Positions 1 to 8,893 of a stretch of DNA of 32,039 nucleotides are shown here, one piece after another (the stretch's first letter is position 1; each line of letters opens with the position of its first letter). The notes below the pieces were generated by a model. It saw only the letters and a list, made by a program, of their open reading frames with translations. It was not told where the DNA came from and did no database searches. The translations under genes were made by a program, and so were the position numbers. Source of the DNA: Bacillus sp. AFS037270 (GTDB lineage: Bacteria; Bacillota; Bacilli; Bacillales_B; DSM-18226); the NCBI RefSeq assembly GCF_002585305.1, contig NZ_NUNF01000030.1, positions 75,712 to 107,750 on the forward strand. Direction: 5' to 3'.

Positions 1-12
1 GGAATGCCTTTT

Positions 13-1113
13 CTATTCAATTAGCCCCGTATCCTCAATTTGTACTTTTGATTTAACCTTAAATACAACATTTAAATATAAGCTTTTCCATTGTTCCCAA
101 TCATCATCATTAAAATGCCGTGAACGATAGCGCAGCCCGAATCCGATCGGATCAATATTAGATTTTTGAATCTTGACAAGAAGATTTTCAATCCGCTTAT
201 TTATAGATTTTTGTGCGGCTTTCTCAAAGTCCGATAAATTCTTAATAGGTACCCGTTTTGATGCTTCTTCCAAATTGCCCTCCATCGACACATTTATCTT
301 TACATAGGGAGTTCTACCTTTTGGTGTAAAAAGCTTATATTTTGTTTTTACTTTATGTGTATCGATGACAATGGTTGTATCCCCCTTCTTGACTCTAATG
401 GCACTCTTTTGTTCACGATTCCTTAGAAAATTTAACATTTTGGTTTCCTCTGGTTTAAGGGTCAGTTTCAATGTGCTTTTATTAAATAACCCAACACTAT
501 TTATTTCAAATAAGTCATTTTTTGCCTTCACAATTGGCATGATTGGGTCTATTCCTCTTTCAATTAACCTGTACTTCAAATCAAATAAAAATTCTGAGGC
601 TATATAGGGAGTCTCTGACCCCTCCTTCCCTAATGATAGAAATAGGGCATTGGAAGGGATATGCTCTGATTTTGGTTTTACTTTTAATACATCCAATGCT
701 GTAGGTTTAGCAATATTCACCCAAGCAATTTTTTGTATGTCCCTGCGCCGCGTAAACCAATAATACATGCCAGCATTTCCTCTTTTTTTTACTAATTTCT
801 CACTGAACACGCATACTTTGGCATGGCTGAAATCAATTTCTTTATCCATCTTTGTTTTAATAATTCGTACTGCTTCAGACATAGAATTAGCATTTTGCGA
901 AACAATTTGATATTGACTCGGACTCTCTTTGGAGGTACCAGGAACGGCAAACTTTAAGCTTACTAAATACTTTTTCGAACTATCCTTTGCTTCATCCACA
1001 CCAATACTAACAACAAAAAATCGCTTATCAATGTCTTTGAACCCACAACCGCCTAAAACGAAGCTCATCAGCAGAAAAAGGATTGCGTATCTCCATTTGG
1101 TTAGGGTTTTCAC
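13..1113 (-). CDS. gerC: Ger(x)C family spore germination lipoprotein
   Basis: The protein has 366 residues. It begins with a lipoprotein signal: basic start, hydrophobic stretch and lipobox LGGC with the modified cysteine near residue 23. The segment after it (KDIDKRFFVVSIGVDE) and the C-terminal region with R-Y-R-S and D-W near the end are typical of the C subunit of GerA-type nutrient germinant receptors, which is anchored on the outer face of the spore inner membrane. The start is a GTG (1111-1113) preceded by a GGAGGAG ribosome site, and it overlaps the TGA stop of the upstream gerB by a GTGA motif, so translation is probably coupled. The frame is intact, but both partner subunits upstream are broken, so the receptor may no longer work. 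Family call is confident; the germinant recognised cannot be inferred. Confidence 0.92.
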   Translation of the reverse strand: MKTLTKWRYAILFLLMSFVLGGCGFKDIDKRFFVVSIGVDEAKDSSKKYLVSLKFAVPGTSKESPSQYQIVSQNANSMSEAVRIIKTKMDKEIDFSHAKVCVFSEKLVKKRGNAGMYYWFTRRRDIQKIAWVNIAKPTALDVLKVKPKSEHIPSNALFLSLGKEGSETPYIASEFLFDLKYRLIERGIDPIMPIVKAKNDLFEINSVGLFNKSTLKLTLKPEETKMLNFLRNREQKSAIRVKKGDTTIVIDTHKVKTKYKLFTPKGRTPYVKINVSMEGNLEEASKRVPIKNLSDFEKAAQKSINKRIENLLVKIQKSNIDPIGFGLRYRSRHFNDDDWEQWKSLYLNVVFKVKSKVQIEDTGLIE

Positions 1114-2192
1114 GCTATTCTCCTCCTAGCCCAAATAAAGAAAATGATTACGAACAGTATTTCAAAGAATAGCCGAATAATTAACCAATATACAGCTATT
1201 TTCATTAAAAGAATTGAATTTAGATAAATGATTCCGACTATAGAGATACCTGTGAATACACTAAGGATCATCCGATTTTTTCTCTTACTGATTTGTTCCC
1301 TAAAGGTTCCTTTTAACAACTCAAGAGCTACATGCCAATGTATTGAAATACTCATTAGTGAAATGCTCATATAAAACATAAGAAATATAAAGATAACCCG
1401 TTCAATCGGGCTGTACACCAATCTCAGTGAATCCGCAGTGCTGATCCATGGCTAAAGATATTGTTGTGCACCGTCTGAACCATGAAAGCCAATTGGAATT
1501 AAGAAGGTCGTAAAGGCATTTATTAATCCTAAGACTGTGATAATTATAAAATTCCAAACTTTTAGTTTACCTTTTATCACACGATTAAATATTATTAAAT
1601 TCCCATATCCGGAAAAGCAGTAGGTGGCCGCAGCAAATGCCTTTAAACTTGGCCATTTAAAAATATGGGTACCTACTTCAAGTATCGAATCCCAGTTAAG
1701 GAATTCATTTGTATATGCCTTAAAAATAATAAATAAAATCAGTGGTGTATTAAGAAATAGTACAATCTCAAGTAAATACATTACCCTTTCAGTTGGCATC
1801 TGGATGATTAGAAAAATAGCTGCTAAATAAATTAAAAGGAGCAGGAATTTAGGCATTTCAGGGTTTACAAATCGAGCCAAAATATCAATAAAGCCAACAA
1901 GTGTCAGAAGACCAGCTGAAAACCACAGCAGTTGAACGCACCCAAGATGGAGGATCTTCAGCCAGCGGTGTTTTGTGTTGTCTAGAATTTCGGGAAGCCC
2001 TTGTTCCGAGAATTTGGTGATCGCTGTACTGTAGAAGTAGGTAAGGGCAACACCTATAGGGATGGACAGGATGGTGGCCATAACAGCCCCTTCATAACGA
2101 TACCTAATTAGAATCTTGGGAACGAAAATAATCACATTTATAATCATGTTTAAGAAAATTAAATAAAGATAATATCGGTTTATTGCCCTCAC
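1110..2192 (-). pseudogene. gerB: GerB family germinant-receptor permease, split by an in-frame amber codon
   Basis: Two open pieces in the same frame cover one GerB-type permease of the amino acid/polyamine transporter superfamily, about 360 codons, the usual length. The first piece (1452-2192, 246 residues) starts with RAINRYYLYLIFLN and holds the first several membrane helices. It ends GSDGAQQYL followed by TAG at 1452-1454. The frame then continues without shift through PWISTADSLRLVYSPIERV into the last helices, ending at 1110. No base is gained or lost, so this is a point nonsense change, natural or a sequencing error. The start is a GTG at 2190-2192 just after an AGGAGG. The gene lies 14 nt after gerA and overlaps gerC. 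Internal re-initiation at the TTG at 1419-1421 is conceivable but would give only a fragment. Confidence 0.88.
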
Positions 2193-2206
2193 CTCCTCTT
2201 CTTCCC

Positions 2207-3536
2207 CTACTCTTTATTTGGTTTAGTTTGGACTAAGGTAAGAAACGGGGTTCCAAAGCTATCTAGTTTGACCATGTAGGCTACAATCATCATGAATCCA
2301 ACTACGACTCCGACTAGACCGAATATAGTTGCAAATGCTAACACAATGTATTTCATAATTCGCAATGTAAAACTAAAAGCATTAATCGGGACAACAAAGT
2401 TTGAGATGGCTACAGCAGATGTGATGATAATCATAATATTGCTGACTAGACCTGCCTCTGTTGCTGCCTGTCCTAAGATCAAGCCGCCTACAGTTGTGGC
2501 AGTCGGTCCAATAGCCTTAGGCAGGCGGATACTGGCCTCTGTCAGCATCTCCATCATGATTAACATTATCGTTACTTCAATAAAGGAAGGATAAGGAACC
2601 CCTGTCCGGCTCCCTGCAATACTTATGGACAATTGAACCCTAAATAACTCCGGATTATAACTGGTTACTGCCACATACAGTCCTGGGAGAACTAGACTGG
2701 TAATAAAGCCGATATACCTTAATAGCTGGAGGAACTTTGTTACCCAAAAGGTCTGATAAATATCTTCCATTGATGCCATGAAATCCTTCATTACCGTAGG
2801 CAAAACAACGGCAAATGGACTTCCGCTTACTAGCAGTATTATTTTACCGGCTGCTAAATTTACGACTACTCGATCGGGTCGCTCCGTTACCAGCATCATT
2901 GGAACTAAGGCTCTATTGCTCTTTTTGATTAATTCCAAAAGCTGCTCACCCGTTTCAAACATCTGAACATCGATTTGAGACAAAAAATCCTTAATCCTTT
3001 TCAGTGTATCAGGGTCCGCAAGCTTTGAATCATGAACTATCATCACTTTCGTTTTTGAAAGTTTCCCCACTGTTGTTGATTCAATCTGTAAGGAAGGCTC
3101 AGGGTAGCGCTGGCGGATTAACCCTAGATTAGTTGGCAAGCTTTCGCTAAAACCAGATTGCGGGCCCTGAATGGTCGTTTCAACAGTTGTATCTAAAACA
3201 GAATTGTTTCGGTCGGCTTTACTATCAAGGAGGTATACCTCATCCCTGTAAAAAAGGATCGTCACACCCCTAAGTAACTCTTCCTGTGTATCTTGTTGAT
3301 TATCAAAGGGTTTTATTAACGGATGCGATTCAAGATAAGCTAAGAATTGGATAGAATCTTCTATTTCATAAAAGGGGATTATTAACTTTTGCTGAAAAAC
3401 TTTTTCATCACAAATGGTTTTAATATATAGAACTTCAATCCTTTTTTTCTTTGAATGGAGTTCCCTTTTGTATGACATCCTCTGATAGTGACAAGTTTTC
3501 CTTAAGGTTATCTTTGATCGATTTACTAGATGGCAT
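2207..3536 (-). pseudogene. gerA: GerA family germinant-receptor subunit, frameshifted near its 5' end
   Basis: The long frame (2207-3478, 423 residues) is a GerA-family A subunit: a soluble N-terminal part followed by membrane helices, with family-typical GRTGVPYPSFIEV-like (here GSRTGVPYPSFIEV) and LTEASIRLPKAIG segments. Its apparent start has no ribosome site. A better start lies at ATG 3534-3536, preceded by GGAGAGG, and reads MPSSKSIKDNLKENLSLSED before running into a TGA. Removing one A from the four-A run (T run at 3466-3469) joins the frames as DVIQRELHSKKKRIEVLY, as expected for GerA proteins, and gives 442 residues. The protein also appears to end shortly after the last helix (SFGTPFL), without the longer C-terminal tail common in GerA; this could be a subfamily trait. 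It is first in the gerA-gerB-gerC operon. A forespore promoter was not convincingly found. Confidence 0.85.
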
Positions 3537-3706
3537 TTTTATACCTCTCCGGGCTTCTTTCTTCATAATTTCCCACGGCTATTGCCATTTTATTCTAAAA
3601 AATACCCCCCTCTTCAATTAGCAGCTATAATCCCATATCCATGGTTAAGTTTCCTCGATTTTGGGAATGTTGTTTTTAGGAATATTTAGGAAGGGAAATT
3701 CACTAG

Positions 3707-5140
3707 ATGCAGCCCATTAATTTGAAAGAAAAACATGTTTCTAAAGGTCTTTTTCAATTTATTTTCCCTTTTTCATTGAAATCCAGCGCTTCCCGCACAG
3801 TAATAGATTATTTACAGGAAATGAATTTTACCCTTTTTCGTTTAGATGATGTGGATATGGAAAATACCTATTATGGAGGATTCCGTTTGAATCATAGCGA
3901 TATCGAGAATTATTTTCTCCCTTTAACAGCTAATTTTCTCTTTCCCATTACACAGCTGGAAAAGGGCTTTCAACGATATTCTAAAAAACTTAATGTAGAT
4001 GTTCAGTTAAAGACTGAACAATCCTCTATTCCATTTAAAATCCATTCAATCGACATCACTATTTGCCCATTTGGCCTAGGTTTTTTAACTTTACGTACGG
4101 AAATACAAACTATTTCTTTCTCACAATCAATTGAATTTGCTGAATGTATGAGAAAAATTAAGGACGAGACTAATAATTTTGAGCTTGATTTTGACGGATG
4201 TACATATCCAACTATCATCAACTTCATAGTAAGTCGTTTTTGCCAACAGCTTCCTAACTTTTTTAACAATGACGATGTCCTTTTCTTGGAAAAAGAAAAA
4301 ATGTTTGTTCAATCCTTATTGTCTATTGAAGCCACAGAATCAATTAACCTAGTTGATCTTTACCGATTTGGCACATTATGCGGCTATGATTCCACTGGGA
4401 AACCTTATGTAAATGCCAATAACTTGGAGTTTATTTCACACTTTCTTCAGGGATACACGTATGACCGATTTGCACCAACATCAAATTATCTTATTCAACA
4501 AAACTGTCTAGTTGGTTTGACGACATCAGAAATAACGGTTTATTCATGTTCTCAGACCCAACGTTTTTACGGATTTTATTATTATGCTTTGCTGCTTAGC
4601 CTTTTTCATAAATTGGTGTTATTAAAAATAGCAAATAGCTATTCCGCCATCCATATTGAGCAGGATAAACAAAAGATAGAGTGCCTGCTTTATCAATTAA
4701 ACTCCTTTACGTCTAATTACTTTTATACGGTTTACCCGCTTACTTCCGAAGGACAAGAAATTTTCAAACTAATAAGAAAAAGCTTTCGTATTGATCAATT
4801 GTATGCTAATACCAAGGACATTTTATTTAGCTTGGTTAAGTATGAAGATAATAATGTCGCGAAAAATGACAGTATGTTATTGTTAGTATTAACTTTATAT
4901 ACGGTTATTTGCGGAATTTTTAGTATGAATCTATTCACCCATGATTTACAAGGAAATATAGAGTTGGATCATTTTAAATCCTATAACCCCTTCGAATATT
5001 TTGCGGTTTTTATCGTCTTTAGCGGAATAATCGTGGTAGGTACACTAGCCATTAAAGGAATCATTCAATGGTATCAAAACATTACGAATCGTAAAAAATG
5101 GGTCCGGAATACGGTTTGGTCCTCGAAAAAGAAGAATTAG
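3707..5140 (+). CDS. Uncharacterised membrane protein with a CorA-like C-terminal hairpin
   Basis: I do not recognise this 477-residue protein by name. Residues 1-385 look mainly soluble, with a short hydrophobic stretch around 288-307. Two clear membrane helices lie at the C-terminus, about 389-406 and 429-453, followed by a basic tail. The first helix ends in SMN at 406-408, followed by a loop of about 20 residues. This layout resembles the CorA family, in which a large cytosolic domain precedes two helices with a GMN motif at the end of the first. True CorA lies next in the same direction, 77 nt downstream, so the two may be co-transcribed. An AGGAAGGG sequence precedes the ATG by about 11 nt. 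A remote CorA relationship is an inference from architecture, not from sequence identity. Confidence 0.6.
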   Translation: MQPINLKEKHVSKGLFQFIFPFSLKSSASRTVIDYLQEMNFTLFRLDDVDMENTYYGGFRLNHSDIENYFLPLTANFLFPITQLEKGFQRYSKKLNVDVQLKTEQSSIPFKIHSIDITICPFGLGFLTLRTEIQTISFSQSIEFAECMRKIKDETNNFELDFDGCTYPTIINFIVSRFCQQLPNFFNNDDVLFLEKEKMFVQSLLSIEATESINLVDLYRFGTLCGYDSTGKPYVNANNLEFISHFLQGYTYDRFAPTSNYLIQQNCLVGLTTSEITVYSCSQTQRFYGFYYYALLLSLFHKLVLLKIANSYSAIHIEQDKQKIECLLYQLNSFTSNYFYTVYPLTSEGQEIFKLIRKSFRIDQLYANTKDILFSLVKYEDNNVAKNDSMLLLVLTLYTVICGIFSMNLFTHDLQGNIELDHFKSYNPFEYFAVFIVFSGIIVVGTLAIKGIIQWYQNITNRKKWVRNTVWSSKKKN

Positions 5141-5217
5141 GACAAAATGGGCTTTTCTTTTTTTGGCAATCCTATATAGTGAAGGTATTGATGTTTAAAA
5201 GGAGATACACTGATTTT

Positions 5218-6168
5218 ATGTTAAGAACAATGGCGGTCGATCAGCAAAACCAACTGATCAAAGATATAGAAATTGAAAAACTAGTTAACGGGGAGTATCT
5301 CTGGTACTGGGTTGATTTTCACCAGCCTACCGAAGAAGAGAGCAATTATTTGCGAACTCCCTTTTCTTTTCATCCTTTAGCAATCGAGGATTGTATGCAT
5401 CACCTGCAGCGTCCCAAACTCGACTACTATGACGGATATACTTTTTTTGTCACCCAGACCTTGAATTCCATACCCACAAGGAAAGAAGAAGTAGACTTTT
5501 TTCTAGGTAAGAACTTTATCATTACCTTTCACCATCAGCCTAGTTCGGAAATTGATGAAGTTTGGAAGAGATTAGTTCTTAGTGAAAACTTCGAGAAATG
5601 GGATGCATCCCATGTGTTTTACTCTGTCTTGGATAATATGGTTGACAATTATTTTCCGCATGTTTACCAAATTGAGGATATGTTAAATGAACTTGATGAT
5701 AATTCGAAAAGAAGATCAATGGAAGACTTGCTTGAGGACTTATTTGAAACGCGGCACAGTCTTTTGTCCTTAAGGCATACTGTTACACCGATGCGAGATC
5801 TTTTATATAGGATTCTTAACTCACAAAGAGAAACATACATAAAAGGAAAAACAGAATACTTTTCAGACATTCATGACCATTTACTTAAATTAACAGAAAT
5901 GATTGAAGCTAATCGGGAATTAACCACCGATATACGTGACAGCTATATCTCTTTAAATTCCCATCAAACCAATCACGTGATGAAGGTGTTAACCGTCATC
6001 ACCACGATTTTCATGCCAATCACATTTATCGCAGGCTTATATGGGATGAATTTCCGCTATATGCCGGAGCTGACTTGGAAATATGGTTATCCCTGGGCGC
6101 TAATTATCATGGCACTTATTACAATTGGGATGTCATTATGGTTTAAAAGGAAAGGCTGGTTCAAATAA
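5218..6168 (+). CDS. corA: CorA family magnesium/divalent cation transporter
   Basis: The gene encodes a 316-residue CorA-type channel for Mg2+ (or Co2+/Ni2+) in the cytoplasmic membrane. The N-terminal cytosolic part shows the family block WYWVDFHQPTEEE and HPLAIEDCMH..QRPKLDYYDGY. The C-terminal end has two helices with the diagnostic YGMNF motif after the first and a basic tail (KRKGWFK). The frame is open further upstream, but MLRTMAVD is the family-like start and AAAGGAG lies 13 nt before it; an alternative ATG at 5191 is possible. Length matches the family. It follows the uncharacterised CorA-like protein and ends just before a strong hairpin terminator. Confidence 0.93.
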   Translation: MLRTMAVDQQNQLIKDIEIEKLVNGEYLWYWVDFHQPTEEESNYLRTPFSFHPLAIEDCMHHLQRPKLDYYDGYTFFVTQTLNSIPTRKEEVDFFLGKNFIITFHHQPSSEIDEVWKRLVLSENFEKWDASHVFYSVLDNMVDNYFPHVYQIEDMLNELDDNSKRRSMEDLLEDLFETRHSLLSLRHTVTPMRDLLYRILNSQRETYIKGKTEYFSDIHDHLLKLTEMIEANRELTTDIRDSYISLNSHQTNHVMKVLTVITTIFMPITFIAGLYGMNFRYMPELTWKYGYPWALIIMALITIGMSLWFKRKGWFK

Positions 6169-6171
6169 TAT

Positions 6172-6203
6172 AGAGCGCAAGTGTCCTTAAACACTTGCGC
6201 TCT
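6172..6203. terminator. Bidirectional terminator between corA and the convergent 104-aa gene
   Basis: A perfect 13-bp inverted repeat (AGAGCGCAAGTGT at 6172-6184, complement at 6191-6203) encloses a 6-nt CCTTAA loop. It lies between two convergent genes and probably serves both. Confidence 0.85.
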
Positions 6204-6214
6204 TGTTATTCAAC

Positions 6215-6529
6215 TTACTTCCAATCCTCATAAGAAACCGTCCCACCCGTTAAATCAATGGTATTCCGCTCTCCCTTATAAAAAGTCTTTCCATCTTTTT
6301 CAACGACAAAATTATCATACGTATAGATCTTCTGTCCATTTGGCATCTGAATAACCACTTTTTCTCCTAATTTCTCTTGAGGTTCTTCGATTTTTATTGA
6401 ATTTTGATAATAATAGCTGAAGACAAAGAAACTAACTGTTAAGATCCAACTAACTACTATGAAAAAAAATAGACCCTTCCACGAAAATTGCTTTGTTTTA
6501 TGTTGATGGTATAGCTCTAATCTGGTCAA
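6215..6529 (-). CDS. Small single-pass membrane protein of unknown function
   Basis: The 104-residue product has a basic cytosolic N-terminus, one membrane helix at about residues 19-40 (WKGLFFFIVVSWILTVSFFV) and an extracellular tail with QMPNGQKIYTYDNFVVEKDG. No enzymatic motif is visible. The start is a TTG at 6527-6529, supported by a strong GGGAGGAG six nucleotides upstream; no ATG fits. It is a single gene between the corA terminator and the divergent M42 peptidase gene. The function is unknown. Confidence 0.7.
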   Translation of the reverse strand: MTRLELYHQHKTKQFSWKGLFFFIVVSWILTVSFFVFSYYYQNSIKIEEPQEKLGEKVVIQMPNGQKIYTYDNFVVEKDGKTFYKGERNTIDLTGGTVSYEDWK

Positions 6530-6767
6530 CTTTTTCTCCTCCCATTTTTATAAAGCAGGTTCAATAAAAGTTTGCCCCTTTTTTTCAAAATATTTTGTAT
6601 TTCATTCATACCCAAATTCCCTTATTTTTATCCCTAAAAAGGGAATTTTCGACCCTTGTTAACCTATGCGTCATTAACTTAAAAGTTGACCATAAACTCA
6701 TTAAAACCACTTATTTAGACAAGATTAGGTATAATAAGAGAGAGCACAAACTGAAAGGGGTATTGAA

Positions 6768-7817
6768 ATGGTGCAAATAAATTCTGAAGAAATAATGAAG
6801 TTGATTGCTGATTTGGTTTCAATTCCGAGTCCATCCGGAAATACAAATGAGGTAGTGACATTTGTAGAGAAATTTTTAAAAGAGTTACAGGTTGATACAT
6901 ATCGAAATCGAAAGGGTGGATTAATTGCCACCATCGAAGGACAGGATAAAAGCAAACATCGGATGTTGACTGCCCATGTAGATACACTTGGGGCTATGGT
7001 GAAGGAAGTAAAAGCAAATGGAAGATTAAAAATTGACCTTATTGGCGGTTTCAGATATAACTCGATCGAGGGTGAATACTGCCAAATTGAAACACAGAAT
7101 GGCAAGAAATATACCGGAACGATCCTCATGCACCAAACTTCAGTCCATGTTTATAAAGACGCCGGAAAGCTTGAGAGAAATCAAGATAATATCGAAATAC
7201 GCATTGATGAAAAAGTACATACAGCAGATGAAGTACGGGCACTTGGAATTGAAGTCGGTGATTTCGTTTCGTTTGACCCCCGTGTAGAACTTACCCAGAG
7301 CGGCTATATCAAATCCCGCCATTTGGATGACAAAGCAAGTGTAGGCATCCTTCTTCAATTGATCAAAAAAATCAAAAGTGAAGGAATTACGCTGCCGTAT
7401 ACGACTCATTTCTTAATATCTAACAATGAGGAAATTGGCTATGGAGGAAATTCCAATATTACACCAGAAACAGTCGAATATTTAGCTGTCGACATGGGAG
7501 CAATGGGTGACGGCCAGTCTACAGATGAATATACGGTTTCTATTTGTGTAAAGGATTCTAGTGGTCCCTATCACTATGAATTACGCAAACAATTAGTTCG
7601 CCTTGCCGAAGAAAATAAAATCGGCTATAAACTCGACATTTATCCCTTCTATGGATCAGATGCTTCTGCGGCAATTCGTTCAGGCCATGATATCGTCCAT
7701 GGCTTAATCGGACCGGGAATTGATTCATCCCATGCGTTTGAACGAACACATGTATCTTCGATTGAAAATACAGCCAAGCTTTTATACTATTACGTTCAAT
7801 CTAATTTAGTTATTTAA
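6768..7817 (+). CDS. M42 family metallo-aminopeptidase (YsdC/FrvX-like)
   Basis: This 349-residue cytosolic protein is an M42-family di-metal aminopeptidase, a tetrahedral-type peptidase, sometimes annotated as endoglucanase. The metal ligands are visible in order: H70 in TAHVDTLG, the bridging aspartate in RHLDDKAS, the catalytic and ligand glutamates in NNEEIGYGG, an aspartate in AVDMGAMG and the final histidine in DSSHAFERTH. The length is normal. AAAGGGG lies 7 nt before the ATG. A TATAAT at 6730-6735 sits 38 nt upstream, but no good -35 box accompanies it. The gene stands alone and is followed by a hairpin. Substrate specificity cannot be read from the sequence. Confidence 0.92.
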   Translation: MVQINSEEIMKLIADLVSIPSPSGNTNEVVTFVEKFLKELQVDTYRNRKGGLIATIEGQDKSKHRMLTAHVDTLGAMVKEVKANGRLKIDLIGGFRYNSIEGEYCQIETQNGKKYTGTILMHQTSVHVYKDAGKLERNQDNIEIRIDEKVHTADEVRALGIEVGDFVSFDPRVELTQSGYIKSRHLDDKASVGILLQLIKKIKSEGITLPYTTHFLISNNEEIGYGGNSNITPETVEYLAVDMGAMGDGQSTDEYTVSICVKDSSGPYHYELRKQLVRLAEENKIGYKLDIYPFYGSDASAAIRSGHDIVHGLIGPGIDSSHAFERTHVSSIENTAKLLYYYVQSNLVI

Positions 7818-7837
7818 TGTTGGCATCATCATAAAAC

Positions 7838-7866
7838 ATCAGCCGGCAAGCATTCAACCGGCTGAT
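7838..7866 (+). terminator. Probable terminator after the M42 peptidase gene
   Basis: A perfect 9-bp stem (ATCAGCCGG / CCGGCTGAT) with an 11-nt loop starts 20 nt after the stop codon. The following T tract is weak (TCTT), so termination may be partial. Confidence 0.6.
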
Positions 7867-7966
7867 TCTTACCACCATTCCGTTCATTAAAATCTCCTTA
7901 AAATTAAACACTTTTTCATATTTGTCATTTATAATCAAAGAAACGTTGAATGAAGGTGTGATATAC

Positions 7967-8551
7967 ATGAAACAAGGTTCCCTTTCGCAGAGAAAAAGCG
8001 GCTTATTTGCGAATTTAATTGCTAATCCAAAAGAAAGGCGAAGAACCAATTTATTTTTTATGATAATGGTTGGGCTAATTTTGGCTGAAGTATTGTTTGT
8101 TTATTTCAATCAACAACAGCTAATGACCCAAGATTTCCGACACTACAAGGGAACATTTAAGCAGTTTGGTTCCATTGCTCAAATAGGTTTCTATACTGCG
8201 CTTTCTATTTATCCAGTTTTTCTTTTATTAAAAAGTAAACAGATAAAAGGGATTAAATGGGGAACAATCGAGTTAAAAACGGGATTACAATTTATTGGTA
8301 AACTGGTTCGTATATGGCATGTTCCTATTGCATTACTGTCAACTGGTATCGTTTTTCTCCATGTTTATATGGCTATTTTGCGTGGATTTAAGCTGGATTT
8401 CACTTATATTTCCGGAATTGTGACAGTCCTTGTTCTCCTTCCACTGATGTATATGGGTTTTATGCGCTTTAAAAGAAAGGATCGCAATTGGCATTTCAAA
8501 CTTGCCATCACTTTCTTGATTTTATTTTTCATCCATGCTAACTTCTCTTAA
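7967..8551 (+). CDS. Probable di-haem b-type membrane protein (ferric reductase-like layout)
   Basis: Taking the ATG at 7967, which has GAAGGTG upstream, the protein has 194 residues and about five membrane helices (29-47, 69-88, 118-137, 148-166, 176-192). Four histidines lie in two helices with identical spacing: H118 and H132, and H176 and H190, 14 residues apart, each first one preceded by Trp. Two such bis-histidine helices are the haem-binding arrangement of ferric reductase/NOX and YedZ-type membrane domains. No FAD or NAD(P)H domain is attached, so an electron-transfer partner would be needed. The gene is 80 nt upstream of tatA in the same direction. The family name is not certain; the haem assignment is inferred from the histidine pattern. 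Confidence 0.65.
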   Translation: MKQGSLSQRKSGLFANLIANPKERRRTNLFFMIMVGLILAEVLFVYFNQQQLMTQDFRHYKGTFKQFGSIAQIGFYTALSIYPVFLLLKSKQIKGIKWGTIELKTGLQFIGKLVRIWHVPIALLSTGIVFLHVYMAILRGFKLDFTYISGIVTVLVLLPLMYMGFMRFKRKDRNWHFKLAITFLILFFIHANFS

Positions 8552-8580
8552 CCATTCTTCACTAGTACTATAGGAGAAAA

Positions 8581-8610
8581 AACGTTATAATAACGTTGAA
8601 TTGTTATAAC
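8581..8610. promoter_or_regulatory. Overlapping palindromes and -10-like box before tatA
   Basis: A perfect palindrome AACGTTA-TAA-TAACGTT (8581-8597) contains a TATAAT (8586-8591). A second inverted pair, GTTATAA (8584-8590) and TTATAAC (8604-8610), overlaps it. It sits 22 nt before the tatA start. No good -35 box is present. The symmetry suggests a repressor operator over a tatA promoter, but the regulator is unknown. Confidence 0.45.
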
Positions 8611-8631
8611 TCATCACTAGGAGATGAAGAA

Positions 8632-8847
8632 ATGTTTTCTAATATTGGTGTACCCGGATTAATCTTAATTCTAATTGTGGCTTTAGTTATCTTTGGTCCA
8701 AACAAACTTCCTGAAATCGGACGAGCATTTGGGAAATCGATTCGCGAATTCAAAAAGGCAACTGAAGGAATTGCTGATGATATAAAAGAAGAAATTAAAG
8801 AGGATATTATCGAGGCAAAGAAAGACCAAATCAATTTAAAGAAGTAA
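8632..8847 (+). CDS. tatA: Sec-independent protein translocase subunit TatA
   Basis: The 71-residue protein has the TatA/E layout: a short N-terminal membrane helix ([17 protein letters not shown]), the hinge [23 protein letters not shown] and an acidic/lysine-rich amphipathic C-terminal tail. TatA forms the pore-like assembly of the twin-arginine export pathway together with TatC; no tatC lies in this window. The ATG at 8632 has TAGGAG eight nucleotides upstream; the frame is open further 5' but without a start signal. The preceding gene encodes a probable haem protein, and a strong terminator follows. Confidence 0.93.
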   Translation: MFSNIGVPGLILILIVALVIFGPNKLPEIGRAFGKSIREFKKATEGIADDIKEEIKEDIIEAKKDQINLKK

Positions 8848-8854
8848 TGAATAA

Positions 8855-8892
8855 ACATGAGGCATCCCCATTCGTAAGGGGATGCCTCATGT
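8855..8892. terminator. Strong terminator between tatA and the convergent 39-aa gene
   Basis: A perfect 15-bp stem (ACATGAGGCATCCCC and its complement) with an 8-nt loop ATTCGTAA. The convergent small gene ends 2 nt away, so the hairpin probably works in both directions. Confidence 0.88.
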
Positions 8893-8893
8893 G

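Noticed and set aside
1110..3536. Treating the ger lesions as sequencing errors only
   Set aside because: This is possible for each alone, but long housekeeping genes here (proS, ndh, hmp) are free of lesions, while accessory genes carry four, which favours true decay.
3537..3706. SigG promoter for the ger operon
   Set aside because: A GAATA-like -35 can be seen, but no matching CATNNTA -10 at the correct spacing, so I do not list it.
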